DNA of 64,000 nt from a virus. The translations under genes and the position numbers were made by a program. Below the pieces are notes generated by a model, which was not told the origin of the DNA, did no database searches, and saw only the letters and a list, made by a program, of their open reading frames with translations. Below, one piece after another: positions 1 to 8,132 of the stretch. The first letter of the stretch is position 1; each line of letters starts with the position of its first letter. The stretch lies in the IMG/VR virus record IMGVR_UViG_3300036791_000264, positions 1 through 64,000 of that record; one strand, 5' to 3'.

Positions 1-329
1 TGCATGAGGAAGCTGGCATAGGGGCCGTCTTCCATGAAGCAGATTAAGCCCTCTTCGTCTTGCACCTTGTAGAGCTTGGTGAACTGAGAGGGGGCGTTGG
101 CCTTGGTGCGGCGGTAGCCGCTCCAGCCCTTGGCTACGGCCAGGCCGCGGTCATCGTCGGCGTCGTCACGAGCCGGCGCCCGCTTGGTCTCAGTCGGGTG
201 GGGGCGGGATGAGCGCAGGGTGCTGGGCGGCTCCTCACGCCGCAGGCGGCGTTGGGGTTGGGGTTCGGCTGGGGTCTCGTCGTACTCTTCGGCTGGACGA
301 GGACGAACCAGCCTTCTTGGCTGTGCCAT
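1..329 (-). CDS. Possible ssDNA-binding protein, N-terminal part (cut by window edge)
   Basis: The gene starts at an ATG at 329 behind a good ribosome site (AAAGGAGCC) and reads off the left edge, so only about 109 residues are visible. The first 65 residues are Arg/Pro/Glu-rich and look disordered. Then comes KGWSGYRRTKANAPSQF and, near the cut, LICFMEDGPYASFLM. This layout (charged linker, then a Trp-Gly-Tyr segment and a 'FLEDGPFASY' motif) recalls ssDNA-binding-type proteins of actinophages. That is recollection and was not checked by search. It is the last visible gene of the replication operon, which fits the role. Its start lies inside the end of the upstream reading frame. Confidence 0.55.
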   Translation of the reverse strand, partial: MAQPRRLVRPRPAEEYDETPAEPQPQRRLRREEPPSTLRSSRPHPTETKRAPARDDADDDRGLAVAKGWSGYRRTKANAPSQFTKLYKVQDEEGLICFMEDGPYASFLM

Positions 330-639
330 GTTGGCTCCTTTGTATTGGTGCAGATGACAGGGGTGCAGAGTGCAGGAAGTCGTCAGCAAGGTTGGGTGAG
401 ATCTCGGTCCAGGAAGCAACGGTTTGCAGTTCTTCTCGGGCCAGTTTTTCCACTTCGGTGATGACCAGTAGCTCAAGCTGGTCGGTCCAGGAGGCGCGGG
501 TCTCTCGGAGGGCAGCCCAGTCCTCGTCGGACCAGCCCAGGTCGTGGTGGTCAGCCTCGGCCCCCACCTCCACCTGGACGATCTCGTAGTCGCGGACCCG
601 CACGGTGTAGCGGATGTTCTTGGAGAGCTTCACCGCCAC
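235..639 (-). CDS. Conserved-type small phage protein, unknown function
   Basis: 134 codons from ATG at 639. The first ~95 residues look like a real small acidic protein (RVRDYEIVQVEVGAEADHHD, then a helical segment ELLVITEVEKLAREEL). After about residue 102 the frame runs for 95 nt on top of the next gene in another frame, giving a Ser/Arg/Pro-rich tail that looks like a by-product of the overlap. Either the tail is dual-coded or the original stop was lost. It overlaps the MerR-like gene by 10 nt at its start, as expected in a coupled operon. No function is recognised. Confidence 0.6.
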   Translation of the reverse strand: MAVKLSKNIRYTVRVRDYEIVQVEVGAEADHHDLGWSDEDWAALRETRASWTDQLELLVITEVEKLAREELQTVASWTEISPNLADDFLHSAPLSSAPIQRSQHGTAKKAGSSSSSRRVRRDPSRTPTPTPPAA

Positions 640-1100
640 GACCTCCAGGCGGCGATGACACGAGCCGTGAAGTTGGTCTCACGAGGTGACACCGCTACCG
701 GCCACTGGACAGGCAACAGGCCCTCCTCTTGGGCGATGGCAACGATGCCCTCGATCTGGGCGCGGGTGAACAGGCGCCGGCCCGCGTTCCCCCTGGACCC
801 GACCACCGGATTGGTCTGGTAGCTGTTGCGGGGCAGCCAGCCCTTCCGCTGCCAGGCCCGGATGGTGACCGAGTCCCGGTCCAGGGCCTTGGCGAGCGCC
901 CCGACCCGGAACATCTCGTACTCGACGCCCTTGATCCAGACCTTCAAGGGGTGTGCGTCCCAGGGTTCCTCCTCACGGGTCAGCCGGCGTTCCTCCACCA
1001 ACCGCTCGTGGCGCATCTCCTGGGACTCCCGGCGCTTGCGCTTGGAGCCGGGGTAGTACTCGTCCTGGAGAGGGGCGAAGGCTCCCATCAGTTCGCTCAT
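630..1100 (-). CDS. MerR-like helix-turn-helix DNA-binding protein
   Basis: 156 aa. The C-terminal half holds a winged HTH of MerR/excisionase type: FRVGALAKALDRDSVTIRAW (about residues 63-83) followed by RKGWLP and GRRLFTRAQIEGI, the usual 'choose a helix, then wing, then R-x-F/Y-T' pattern. The N-terminal 50 residues are highly charged and lack the classical MerR effector domain. It overlaps the previous gene by 4 nt (ATGA). It probably acts as a DNA-binding accessory or regulator of the replication operon. A recombination directionality factor is less likely because no integrase is visible in this window. Confidence 0.75.
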   Translation of the reverse strand: MSELMGAFAPLQDEYYPGSKRKRRESQEMRHERLVEERRLTREEEPWDAHPLKVWIKGVEYEMFRVGALAKALDRDSVTIRAWQRKGWLPRNSYQTNPVVGSRGNAGRRLFTRAQIEGIVAIAQEEGLLPVQWPVAVSPRETNFTARVIAAWRSWR

Positions 1101-1561
1101 GCGCGCACCGGCTTCTCGTCCTCGTCCAGGAGGAAGAAGCGGTAGGACGTGACCGCCGGGAACATGCGGGCCAACTCGTCGTCGCTGATCTTGTTGTCGT
1201 AGTAGGCAGCTTGGATCCGGCTCTGATCGGGCACCCGGACGACCTCAGTCATGTCCTCCCACATGCCCTTCTCGGAAAGGATCTGCTCAGCCACCTCATC
1301 ATTGATGACGTTCTTCGACGTCACGCACAGGCTCTTCAGGAATCGGATCCGCTCGTCCCCTATCGGTTCCCCCAGATCCAAATAAATAGAGCCGTCCGCG
1401 GGATCCTTGTCACCATATTTTGCCAACAGGGCCTTGAACCGGTCGGTGCCCTTCTTCAGCTTCGGGGCCACCAGAGCTTCCTGGCGCTTGAGGGCATACC
1501 ACTCCCGCACCTCCCCCCTCAGGGCCAGTAGATCCAGCTTTGCGGCTCGCTTCGTCGGCAT
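1097..1561 (-). CDS. Hypothetical protein in replication operon
   Basis: 154 aa from ATG at 1561. Soluble, mixed alpha/beta composition with a Lys-rich N-terminus (MPTKRAAKLD) and a C-terminus TSYRFFLLDEDEKPVRA. I see no catalytic motif, zinc site, signal peptide or membrane segment. It overlaps the next gene by 4 nt (ATGA), so it is cotranslated with the MerR-like protein. A 30-nt gap separates it from the gene upstream. The family is not recognised. Confidence 0.7.
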   Translation of the reverse strand: MPTKRAAKLDLLALRGEVREWYALKRQEALVAPKLKKGTDRFKALLAKYGDKDPADGSIYLDLGEPIGDERIRFLKSLCVTSKNVINDEVAEQILSEKGMWEDMTEVVRVPDQSRIQAAYYDNKISDDELARMFPAVTSYRFFLLDEDEKPVRA

Positions 1562-1591
1562 GTCTACCAGGGTAAGCGGGGGGTGAGACCG

Positions 1592-1954
1592 TCAAGATGG
1601 CGCTGGGGGATCGCCTCCCTTGCCGTACATGTCGTTGGCGCTGCCGATGACGAACCAGGGGCGCAAGTTCTTCTCAGCGACCGCCAGCAGCCGCTCAGAG
1701 GCGCGGTTATGGCTCATACGGTCCATGAAGCAGAGAACGATGTTGGGATCCTCCCAGCCGTCGACCACCCGGTGCTGGAGGTACTTGAACTGCTCTACCT
1801 CAAACTCCAGGCCCTCCAGGGTGCCGTTGTCCTGGATGGTGATGACCTCACTCCACTGGCGCGACCAAGTGTTGAGGCCCTCCAGCAGGAGCCGTAGGAC
1901 GAAGGTGTCGTCGGTCAGCCGGCTGCCACAGAACAGGTACTGGGGGCCTTTCAC
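1592..1954 (-). CDS. Hypothetical protein with GSR motif (possible SLOG/Rossmann-like fold)
   Basis: About 120 aa. I chose GTG at 1954 because it overlaps the helicase stop in the tight form GTGA. The ATG at 1975 would overlap the helicase by 25 nt. The N-terminus YLFCGSRLTDDTF resembles the first strand and GSR loop of SLOG-type nucleotide-binding proteins. Later pieces (NIVLCFMDRMSHNRASERLL, RPWFVIGSANDMYG) would fit further strands of a small Rossmann fold. The usual GADxLA motif is not evident, so the fold call is tentative. It is coupled to the SNF2-type helicase. Confidence 0.65.
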   Translation of the reverse strand: MKGPQYLFCGSRLTDDTFVLRLLLEGLNTWSRQWSEVITIQDNGTLEGLEFEVEQFKYLQHRVVDGWEDPNIVLCFMDRMSHNRASERLLAVAEKNLRPWFVIGSANDMYGKGGDPPAPS

Positions 1955-3525
1955 ACCGCACTCTCCCGGAGCCACTCCGACAGGCTCTTCAGATCCAGGG
2001 TGATGCTGCCCTTGGGGTTGATGCCCTTGCCGTCCACCACGGCGTCAGCCACCTTCTTCTTCTGGCCCAGGAGCCGGAACTGGTACTCCTCGATGGTGCC
2101 AGTGGCCTGGACCGTCAGGAGGGTGACCTGGGGGAATCGGCTGGACAGGCGCACGATGCGGGCCTGGCGCTGGGCGTAGGCGCCGGCTGACCAGGGCAGG
2201 TCGTAGCTGATCAGGAAGTTCGCCACCGGCAGGTCGAGGCCGATGCCCCCGGCGTCGGAGGAGAGGAAGAGCCGGGTGTCAGGGTCGGTGGCGAACTGGG
2301 TCTTGGCCTGGTCGCGCTTGGTGACCGACACGGCCCCGGTGAACAGCACTGATTTGGTCAGGCCCTTGGTGGCGTCGGCCACGAGATCGAGCATGTCCTT
2401 GAAGAAGGAGAAAAAAACCACCTTGTTGCGCGGATCTGCCTCCAGGATCTCGCATATAAGGCCAGGGCGATCCCTGGTACCTACAACGGCATCCAGCTTG
2501 GGCGCCTTGGGCAGCTTTTCCAGCTTGCCGGCTTGGTGTAGCTCTTCGGCGTACTCGCTCCCGGTGCGGTTGCCGGGTAGTACCCCACGAAAGTGCGCTG
2601 CTGACAGGCGCAGTAACTCGGGATGATCGCAAAGCATCCTCATGCACACCAGCTTGCTCATGATCCGGCCACGGGCCTCGCCCTGCTCCTCGCCCCGGTA
2701 GAACCCACCCAGGGAGAAGTTGCCCCAGGTGTTCAGGGCCTCAGCCAGTTCGGCCTGGAGGTCATGCACCATGCGCCTATACAGGACCGCCGCGCTGGCG
2801 TCAAGGTCAACCAGGATGGGCGCCGGGGCCACCACCGCTGGTAGCTGATCAGCCACTTCTGCTCGGGTACGGCGCACCATGTGATCGGACAGCAGCCGGT
2901 GCAGGGTGGGCAGGTTCCGATAGGAGCGGACACGTCCAAAGTGGTCCCGCTTCACGAAGGCGGCGTCAAAGGTCTTGAAGTGGCCCAGGACGCTGGAGTC
3001 CACCCACTGCATAATGCTGAAGACCTCTTCGGCCCGGTTTTCAATGGGCTGGCCGGTGAGCGCCCAGCGGTAGGTGGCCGTGAGCCGCTTGATTTTTTTC
3101 GACCGTTGGGGCTTGAAGTTTTTGAACCATGTCGCCTCGTCGGCCACGATGTAGTCGCGGGGCAGCCGGCTCACGATCTCCCAGTCGTTGGTCATCTGCT
3201 CCGGGTTGATGATCAGGTACTCAGCGTCACCCCGCTTGTAGCGCTGGTACTGGGCCTCGCGCTGGGGCGCCGTGCCGTTGACGACGATGACGTTGGCCTC
3301 CGGGGCGAACTCCTCGATCATGTGCCGCCATTGCAACTTGATGCTGGCTGGGCAGATGATCAGGCCCCCGCCGATCTTGCCGGCGTCGATCAGATCCTCG
3401 ATGGCGGCGATGGTGATGACGGTCTTGCCCAGGCCCATCTCATAGGCCACCAGCAGGGTCTTCATGTCGAGCATGCGCTCGACGGCCTGCTCCTGGAACT
3501 CGTACAGCGTGCCCTTGAAGACCAT
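1951..3525 (-). CDS. SNF2-family DNA helicase/translocase
   Basis: 524 aa from ATG at 3525, which shares one base with the primase stop (TAATG). All helicase motifs are visible: motif I MGLGKT (residues 30-35), Ia ICPASIKLQW, motif II DEAT (129-132) followed by WFKN, motif III ALTGQPIENR (about 155-164) and, in the second RecA lobe, SSDAGGIGLDLPVAN and QRQARIVR (motifs V-VI). The DEAx box plus TGTP-like motif III and the spacing place it in the SNF2 branch of SF2. It likely remodels or translocates on DNA during phage replication or recombination. It sits directly downstream of the primase. Confidence 0.93.
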   Translation of the reverse strand: MVFKGTLYEFQEQAVERMLDMKTLLVAYEMGLGKTVITIAAIEDLIDAGKIGGGLIICPASIKLQWRHMIEEFAPEANVIVVNGTAPQREAQYQRYKRGDAEYLIINPEQMTNDWEIVSRLPRDYIVADEATWFKNFKPQRSKKIKRLTATYRWALTGQPIENRAEEVFSIMQWVDSSVLGHFKTFDAAFVKRDHFGRVRSYRNLPTLHRLLSDHMVRRTRAEVADQLPAVVAPAPILVDLDASAAVLYRRMVHDLQAELAEALNTWGNFSLGGFYRGEEQGEARGRIMSKLVCMRMLCDHPELLRLSAAHFRGVLPGNRTGSEYAEELHQAGKLEKLPKAPKLDAVVGTRDRPGLICEILEADPRNKVVFFSFFKDMLDLVADATKGLTKSVLFTGAVSVTKRDQAKTQFATDPDTRLFLSSDAGGIGLDLPVANFLISYDLPWSAGAYAQRQARIVRLSSRFPQVTLLTVQATGTIEEYQFRLLGQKKKVADAVVDGKGINPKGSITLDLKSLSEWLRESAV

Positions 3526-4400
3526 TACCAGAATGTTGCCAGGACGGCCTTCTCTAGGCCCTTGCGAACCTCCAGCGGTGATAGCTCCCCTGGATCCTTG
3601 CCGCTCAGGCCCCGGTAGTTGAACACCGTCATAGGGATCCGATGGTGCCACTTCTCGCGAAGAATCCGGCTGGTCTCCGCGAGACCAGCCCGGTCGTCGT
3701 CCAGGGCCAAGGTCAACCGGTCGAGCCGCTCCACCAGGAGCTTCAACTGCATGTCGGAGATCTGACAGCCGAAGGCAGCGACCGCCGGCACGTCCAGGGT
3801 GTCGAGGTAGGCCACGTCGAGAGGGGACTCCACCAGGACCGCCTCGTCAGCGCGCAGCACGTCGAGACCGAAGAGGGTCTTGCCCTTCTTGATGCCCGGA
3901 GGGTGGTTGCGGATCTCGGTGCCCTTGGTCTGCCAGCCCCACTTTTCCCCAGTTGGGGAGAAGATGGGGATAACCCAGGCAGCCTCCTCGCAGTCCCAGC
4001 GCAGTTGGTAGCGGTCGCACACCTCCGGGGTCAGGTGCCGGCGCTCCAGGGCGCGGGATGGGGGCGGGCCGAACTCCTCCAGCTTGCTCTCGATCACCAG
4101 GCCGATGGGCGGCTCCCAGGGGGCCTCGTCGTCGGACAAGTCCACGTCGAAGCGCCGCATCAGGCCACGGGCGTCCCACAGGCTGACCTTGGTGACGTCC
4201 ATGATGAGCCGGGTCAGGGAGCCTGAGTACTCGCAGGAGAAGCAGTGGTGGGCGCCTGAGTGCCGGTTGATGCTCCAGTGGTCTGGCCGGCGCTCCTGCT
4301 CCCCGGTGCGCTTCTCGTGCATGGGGCAGCGGGCTTGCACCTCGGCGCCCAGGGAGCGGATGTCCTCGACGCCGATGTACTCCAGCAGATCCTCGATCAC
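3525..4400 (-). CDS. DNA primase (CHC2 zinc finger plus Toprim)
   Basis: 291 aa. An N-terminal zinc-binding domain has C25-x2-H28 and C53-x2-C56 (RCPMH, HHCFSCEYSG), the CHC2 signature of DnaG primases. A central domain ends in a Toprim fold with AVLVESPLDVAYLD (catalytic Glu about 191) and ALDDDRAG (Asp about 234-236). It would make RNA primers at the replication fork. It overlaps the DnaB-like gene upstream by 4 nt (ATGA) and abuts the helicase downstream (TAATG). It is shorter than bacterial DnaG because it lacks the large C-terminal helicase-interaction region, as in many phage primases. Confidence 0.93.
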   Translation of the reverse strand: MIEDLLEYIGVEDIRSLGAEVQARCPMHEKRTGEQERRPDHWSINRHSGAHHCFSCEYSGSLTRLIMDVTKVSLWDARGLMRRFDVDLSDDEAPWEPPIGLVIESKLEEFGPPPSRALERRHLTPEVCDRYQLRWDCEEAAWVIPIFSPTGEKWGWQTKGTEIRNHPPGIKKGKTLFGLDVLRADEAVLVESPLDVAYLDTLDVPAVAAFGCQISDMQLKLLVERLDRLTLALDDDRAGLAETSRILREKWHHRIPMTVFNYRGLSGKDPGELSPLEVRKGLEKAVLATFW

Positions 4401-5665
4401 TTCATGTCGCGCACGTCGTCGTCTTCCTCGTACTCAATCTCCCCGGTCTCCATGATGGAGCCATGGTCAAGGTCGACCAACAGCATGACATCCCTGGGCG
4501 AGCAGTTCCGGGACGCCAGGATCCGCAGCAGGGCTTCGTTGTCGTTGGTCTGACCTTCCCCATCCCTGGTTGCCTCGACGCCAAAAACCACGTCGCTGTC
4601 CTGGCCGAATGACGAGGAATATCCGATGGAGTTAAGGCTCAGCTTGCCCCTGGGAGTTTTCCAGGTCAGGGCCTGGGTGGTCTGGCAGATGGGCACATCA
4701 GCCTGTTGGGCCAACCGTTTTAGAGATCGGGTGATGCTGGTCAGGGCCTGAGCCGAGTTAGGTGTGATCCCTGGATCCTCGCAATCCATCATGTAGGCCC
4801 CGTCGATGTAGACGGCATTGGGTCGGTGCTGGGCGACCTTGGCCCGGATGGCTGAGACTGTCGTAGTACTGGTGGGGTCATGCACCAGAGTCAGGGTGGG
4901 CCGGTCCTCTAGCTCGTGCATCATGCGTTGGAGCTTCTTCCACTCCCAGTCGAGCATCTGGGCCGGGGCCTGGAGGTGGGACAGGCTGATACCGGCGCGC
5001 AGGGCATCGTGGCGGGTATGTTGCTCTCGGTTGGACATCTCAAAGCTGATGTACATCGTCCTGGCGCCGGCCTGGTTGGCGGCGACCATCATCCACATCA
5101 GTAGCAGGGACTTCTTGACCTTGGGGTTGCCAGCCAGGGTTACTAACTGCCCTTTCTGAAGGCCGCTGGTGGCCTGATCCATGGAGGGGAACCCGGTGGG
5201 CCAACCCAGGAGACCCTTGCGGGTGGTCAAGTCCCGGTAGTAGTCCATTCGTTCCTCCCAGTCGTTAAGTGGCTCGTCCAGTAGCTCGGTGACCTCTAGT
5301 TGGATGCCCTCCAGGCCAGTAGCTAAGAGCCTCACGGCGATGTCGCTGTCCTGGTTTATGAGCGAGTCCTTGACGCCGTCGAGCATGTCGGTGAGCATGG
5401 CGTACTTGCGTTGATCGCGTAGCTCATCGATGTAGTAGGCCAGCGGCTCAGGGGTCTCGATCAGGTTGTCAGCGGGATATTCCCGGTGGAAAGCCTCCTC
5501 ACTGGGAGACTCCCCGTACTTGGCCCAGTGGTCTCGCGCCCAGTTGAACATGGCGGCATTGTCGGGATCGAGGAAGAAGGCGGTAGTGATCCGGGCATGG
5601 GCCAGGGCGTCGAAGTTGCGCTCCTGGAGGGTGCGGCAGATGGTCTGGTACTCGATGTCGGGCAT
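4397..5665 (-). CDS. DnaB-like replicative helicase / RecA-fold ATPase
   Basis: 422 aa. The N-terminal helical domain (residues 1-130) is followed by a RecA-fold core with GWPTGFPSMDQATSGLQKGQ (the usual DnaB 'G(F)xxLD..tgG' entry), a Walker A-like loop at 179-186, Walker B NAVYIDGA (Asp about 288), a sensor segment VPICQTTQALTW and a C-terminal acidic tail. The loop reads GNPKVKKS, with Lys where the P-loop Gly normally precedes Lys-Ser. ATP binding may therefore be altered or use a variant geometry. The neighbours (DnaC-like loader, primase) support the role of fork helicase. The ATG at 5665 is followed downstream by an ATGA overlap with the primase. Confidence 0.87.
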   Translation of the reverse strand: MPDIEYQTICRTLQERNFDALAHARITTAFFLDPDNAAMFNWARDHWAKYGESPSEEAFHREYPADNLIETPEPLAYYIDELRDQRKYAMLTDMLDGVKDSLINQDSDIAVRLLATGLEGIQLEVTELLDEPLNDWEERMDYYRDLTTRKGLLGWPTGFPSMDQATSGLQKGQLVTLAGNPKVKKSLLLMWMMVAANQAGARTMYISFEMSNREQHTRHDALRAGISLSHLQAPAQMLDWEWKKLQRMMHELEDRPTLTLVHDPTSTTTVSAIRAKVAQHRPNAVYIDGAYMMDCEDPGITPNSAQALTSITRSLKRLAQQADVPICQTTQALTWKTPRGKLSLNSIGYSSSFGQDSDVVFGVEATRDGEGQTNDNEALLRILASRNCSPRDVMLLVDLDHGSIMETGEIEYEEDDDVRDMK

Positions 5666-5668
5666 CGC

Positions 5669-6118
5669 TTACTCCACTGTGAGGGGGGTGTCGGGACCGA
5701 TGTGGTAGCCGTGGGGGCCGAAGATCCAGCGGTGGTCTTCCAGGCCGTAGTAGATGCGTGCGATGTCAGGGGCGTGGGCCAGGGACCGGCCCAGGTCTTC
5801 GGCCTGGGCGCAGTAGACGTACTCCACCGGCCAGTTCTCCTGGAGGATCTTCTTGCTCACCGCCTGGGTGAAGCCGGGGCCGCGGCTGGTGACGCAGATG
5901 TCGATGCGGTAGAAGGTGCGGGCGAACAGGGTCCACATCAGGCCGAGTGATCGCCCGGAAACCTGCCAGTACCCCAGGGCCTGGTCGTGCAGCGTCAGCC
6001 GCTCCTTGTAGCGCTCTAGCATCCGCACGGTGTAGCGATCTGGGAGAGAGGCCACCGCTCCCTCCCAGATGAAGATGACGCGCTGCTTGGCTTCGGTGCC
6101 TAGTTCTCCACGGCGCAT
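5669..6118 (-). CDS. Hypothetical protein, possible degenerate HAD-like fold
   Basis: 149 aa from ATG at 6118, overlapping the loader gene by 19 nt. The first strand reads RVIFIWEGAVASLPDRYTV, where an active HAD enzyme would have DxDGxx. Later parts (RIDICVTSRGPGFTQAV and PDIARIYYGLEDHRWIFGP) resemble the central and final strands of that fold. No nucleophilic Asp is present at the expected place, so if it is a HAD relative it is probably not a phosphatase. A second phage gene at 53514 shows a similar 'xxxEGVL' start. It lies between loader and helicase, so a replication accessory role is possible. Confidence 0.65.
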   Translation of the reverse strand: MRRGELGTEAKQRVIFIWEGAVASLPDRYTVRMLERYKERLTLHDQALGYWQVSGRSLGLMWTLFARTFYRIDICVTSRGPGFTQAVSKKILQENWPVEYVYCAQAEDLGRSLAHAPDIARIYYGLEDHRWIFGPHGYHIGPDTPLTVE

Positions 6119-6729
6119 CGGTAGTCCTCGCCCTCCATCACGACCAGGATCGTGGCCTCATGGAGGAAGCTGGACAGTCCTTCGGAGTATCGAACATCGA
6201 TCTTGTCGAGCGGCTGGTTAGTGGTGACGATTGACGGGAGACCACGGTTGTGGCGGAATCGCAGCAGATCGAACACGCGCCCATTAGACCAACCTGACTG
6301 GGACTCGGTCTCGCGACCCAGGTCGTCCAGTAGCAGGAACTTGGCCCGCATCTCGATGTAGCGGATGCGCTCTTCCAGTTCATGGTGTCGGTCTTCCCAC
6401 TTTTCGTAGTACTGGGAGTCCTGTCCAATCCGCTGAAGGCGGGCGTTGAGGTCGAACATCTCTGTATTCAGGGAGATGTACGTGCTGAGTTCGATGCACT
6501 CGTAGCGATAGCCGGCGTCCTCTACCGCATGCAACACGGCGCAGGCCAGGTGGGTCTTGCCCACCCCGTTCGGACCCACGAAGGTGATGCCCATACCCTG
6601 ATCCATCATGGCCTTCAGGTCAGCGGTGTAATCGCGGACGATCCTGACCGCCTCAGTCAGGCTGGGGTTATCGCCAGTCTCAAAGTCATCGAGGGTCTTG
6701 TCCCGATAGTGTGGAAATACTTCTTTCAT
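6100..6729 (-). CDS. DnaC-like AAA+ helicase loader
   Basis: 209 aa. Walker A GPNGVGKT at 52-59, Walker B LLLDDLG at 132-138 and sensor-1 SIVTTNQP are all present in the spacing of DnaC/IstB-type AAA+ proteins. The start DKTLDDFETGDNPSL is also typical of phage loaders. Between the P-loop and Walker B lies a charged helical insert (about residues 90-128). It would load the DnaB-like helicase encoded one gene downstream. Its ATG overlaps the WhiB-like gene stop by 4 nt. Confidence 0.9.
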   Translation of the reverse strand: MKEVFPHYRDKTLDDFETGDNPSLTEAVRIVRDYTADLKAMMDQGMGITFVGPNGVGKTHLACAVLHAVEDAGYRYECIELSTYISLNTEMFDLNARLQRIGQDSQYYEKWEDRHHELEERIRYIEMRAKFLLLDDLGRETESQSGWSNGRVFDLLRFRHNRGLPSIVTTNQPLDKIDVRYSEGLSSFLHEATILVVMEGEDYRCAVEN

Positions 6730-7256
6730 AGTTCCTCTCCTAGGAAGTTACGGTTGCAGGTACGACAGTGATAGCGCTGGCGGTCAGGCAGCACGCTGTT
6801 GGTCTGGCGCCCGTTGCGGGACACGCTGGCCCGTTGATCACAGAAGGGGCAGAGCGGCATCCCATCCTTGGACCGGGAGCGCTTGCGTTGCCCAGCCCGG
6901 TAGTTCTCCCGGAGGGTCTTGGCCGCGAGCCGTGCCTTCCAGTGGCGGCGGTTCCATTCCTGGCGCCAGTCGTAGTAGATCTCCTTGCCCTGGTAAATCC
7001 GCCTGCGAACGTCCTGGGTCAGGCCGGCGAAGGTGCCGTACTCCAGGTTGTCGTAGTTTCCCAGGGTCCACCGGGTGCAGTCCCTGAACACCGGGCAGCG
7101 TACACAGACGGCCTGGCATGCGGCCAGGGCCTCGATGGTGTCATCGAAGTAGATCTCGTTGAGCCTGCCAGTGGGAGTGATGCAGGCCCGCCGGGGGTCG
7201 TTGATGAAGTCCGGATCCAGTTGGCCCCGGACCCAGAGCGGCGTGCGCCGGGTCAT
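6726..7256 (-). CDS. WhiB-like [4Fe-4S] regulator fused to a C-terminal zinc ribbon
   Basis: 176 aa. Residues 20-90 match WhiB: C25, then C51-x2-C54-x5-C60 (AVCVRCPVFRDC), and GTFAGLTQDVRRRI in place of the G(V/I)WGG turn plus basic tail. An extra Cys lies at 47. A basic linker (about 95-131) follows. Residues 135-170 then form a second metal site, CPFC...RYHCRTCNRNF, the pattern of the zinc beta-ribbon found in IS1 InsA-like and related DNA-binding proteins. WhiB proteins usually end soon after the basic tail, so this is a two-module regulator. It probably controls phage or host transcription together with the host sigma factor. Confidence 0.88.
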   Translation of the reverse strand: MTRRTPLWVRGQLDPDFINDPRRACITPTGRLNEIYFDDTIEALAACQAVCVRCPVFRDCTRWTLGNYDNLEYGTFAGLTQDVRRRIYQGKEIYYDWRQEWNRRHWKARLAAKTLRENYRAGQRKRSRSKDGMPLCPFCDQRASVSRNGRQTNSVLPDRQRYHCRTCNRNFLGEEL

Positions 7257-8014
7257 GTCGCGTAGTTAACACGGGGTGTGTGACGGCCAAGCCAAAACTC
7301 TTTACCGCTACCAGACCAGCGACGGTTCGATGGGTCTTTCGTTTTTCGGAAGGCGACGATGCTGGCGATCTCATCACGTCTACCCACGAAGACCCGCCAG
7401 GGGGGTCTACGCGCTCCTCGGCACCATTCCGGGTGTCGAGCAAACTCCTCCATCATCAGTTGAATGGTGAGCATGTCGACGCCCTGGAGCCTCCATCGGT
7501 TCAGGTGTTGGGTCAGGGCAGCCCCGTTGGTCTGGAGAGGGTTCATCTGAATCCCCGCCGCTCGGACTATGGCTGGAAAAAAACATTTCGACAGGTAGAC
7601 CGTCGAGACTGGTTTTTGGGCAGACTCCGACTTAACCCCGTTAGGAACATCAACATCACCAACTGACACCGACTCATTAACCGAAACAACAGGGCGGTCG
7701 TCAAGCCGCAGGCTATACTCCCTCCGCAAAGCGGGGGAGGAGGTTGGGGAATCACCTCCCCCGCAACTACAGGAGACCAGCACGCGATACCGGTGGCTGT
7801 CCCCGATGGAGACTCTCTCGATCCAGCCGCCGTCTTCCAGGTGCTGGAAGGTCTCCATCCCTGCACCAGGCATCTTCTTCAACTGGTACTCCAGCTTGTT
7901 CCCACTCATGGTCACCAGGCCCTGACGCCCGGTATGCCTCCCGGCCCAGGCCAGGAGCCGGTGTTCCGGCCCGTTACCCAGTTCCAGGCATGGTGGAACC
8001 ACACCTCTGTCCAT
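7253..8014 (-). CDS. Winged-helix DNA-binding protein, possible replication initiator/organiser
   Basis: 253 aa. I start at ATG 8014 because GGGAGGAGG precedes it by 6 nt. An ATG at 8107 has no ribosome site. Residues 20-75 (RLLAWAGRHTGRQGLVTMSG through QHLEDGGWIERV) look like a winged helix. A Ser/Asp-rich linker with a run of Cys and Gly follows. The C-terminal domain (about 150-235) contains MEEFARHPEWCRGARRPPW and WRVFVGRRDEI. This two-domain plan resembles phage replication organisers. It is the first gene of the leftward replication operon, so initiation or autoregulation is plausible. It overlaps the WhiB-like gene by 4 nt. Confidence 0.75.
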   Translation of the reverse strand: MDRGVVPPCLELGNGPEHRLLAWAGRHTGRQGLVTMSGNKLEYQLKKMPGAGMETFQHLEDGGWIERVSIGDSHRYRVLVSCSCGGGDSPTSSPALRREYSLRLDDRPVVSVNESVSVGDVDVPNGVKSESAQKPVSTVYLSKCFFPAIVRAAGIQMNPLQTNGAALTQHLNRWRLQGVDMLTIQLMMEEFARHPEWCRGARRPPWRVFVGRRDEIASIVAFRKTKDPSNRRWSGSGKEFWLGRHTPRVNYAT

Positions 8015-8103
8015 ACTGCCTCCTCCCGGCCAGCCCCGCGAACAGGGCTTCCTATGCTCCAGCCCACCTGGCTCCCTGTCGGGGGTCATGCAGGTAACCG
8101 GAT

Positions 8104-8132
8104 ACACTGCCCTTCCCGGTGGCGGCTGTCAA
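8104..8132 (-). promoter_or_regulatory. Putative early promoter for leftward replication operon
   Basis: On the minus strand a perfect TTGACA (8132-8127) is followed after 17 nt by CAGTGT (8109-8104), which differs from the actinobacterial -10 pattern TAnnnT at one position. Transcription would start near 8097 and give a leader of about 80 nt before the winged-helix gene. It is the only consensus -35 box I found in the control region between the two divergent operons. Confidence 0.45.
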
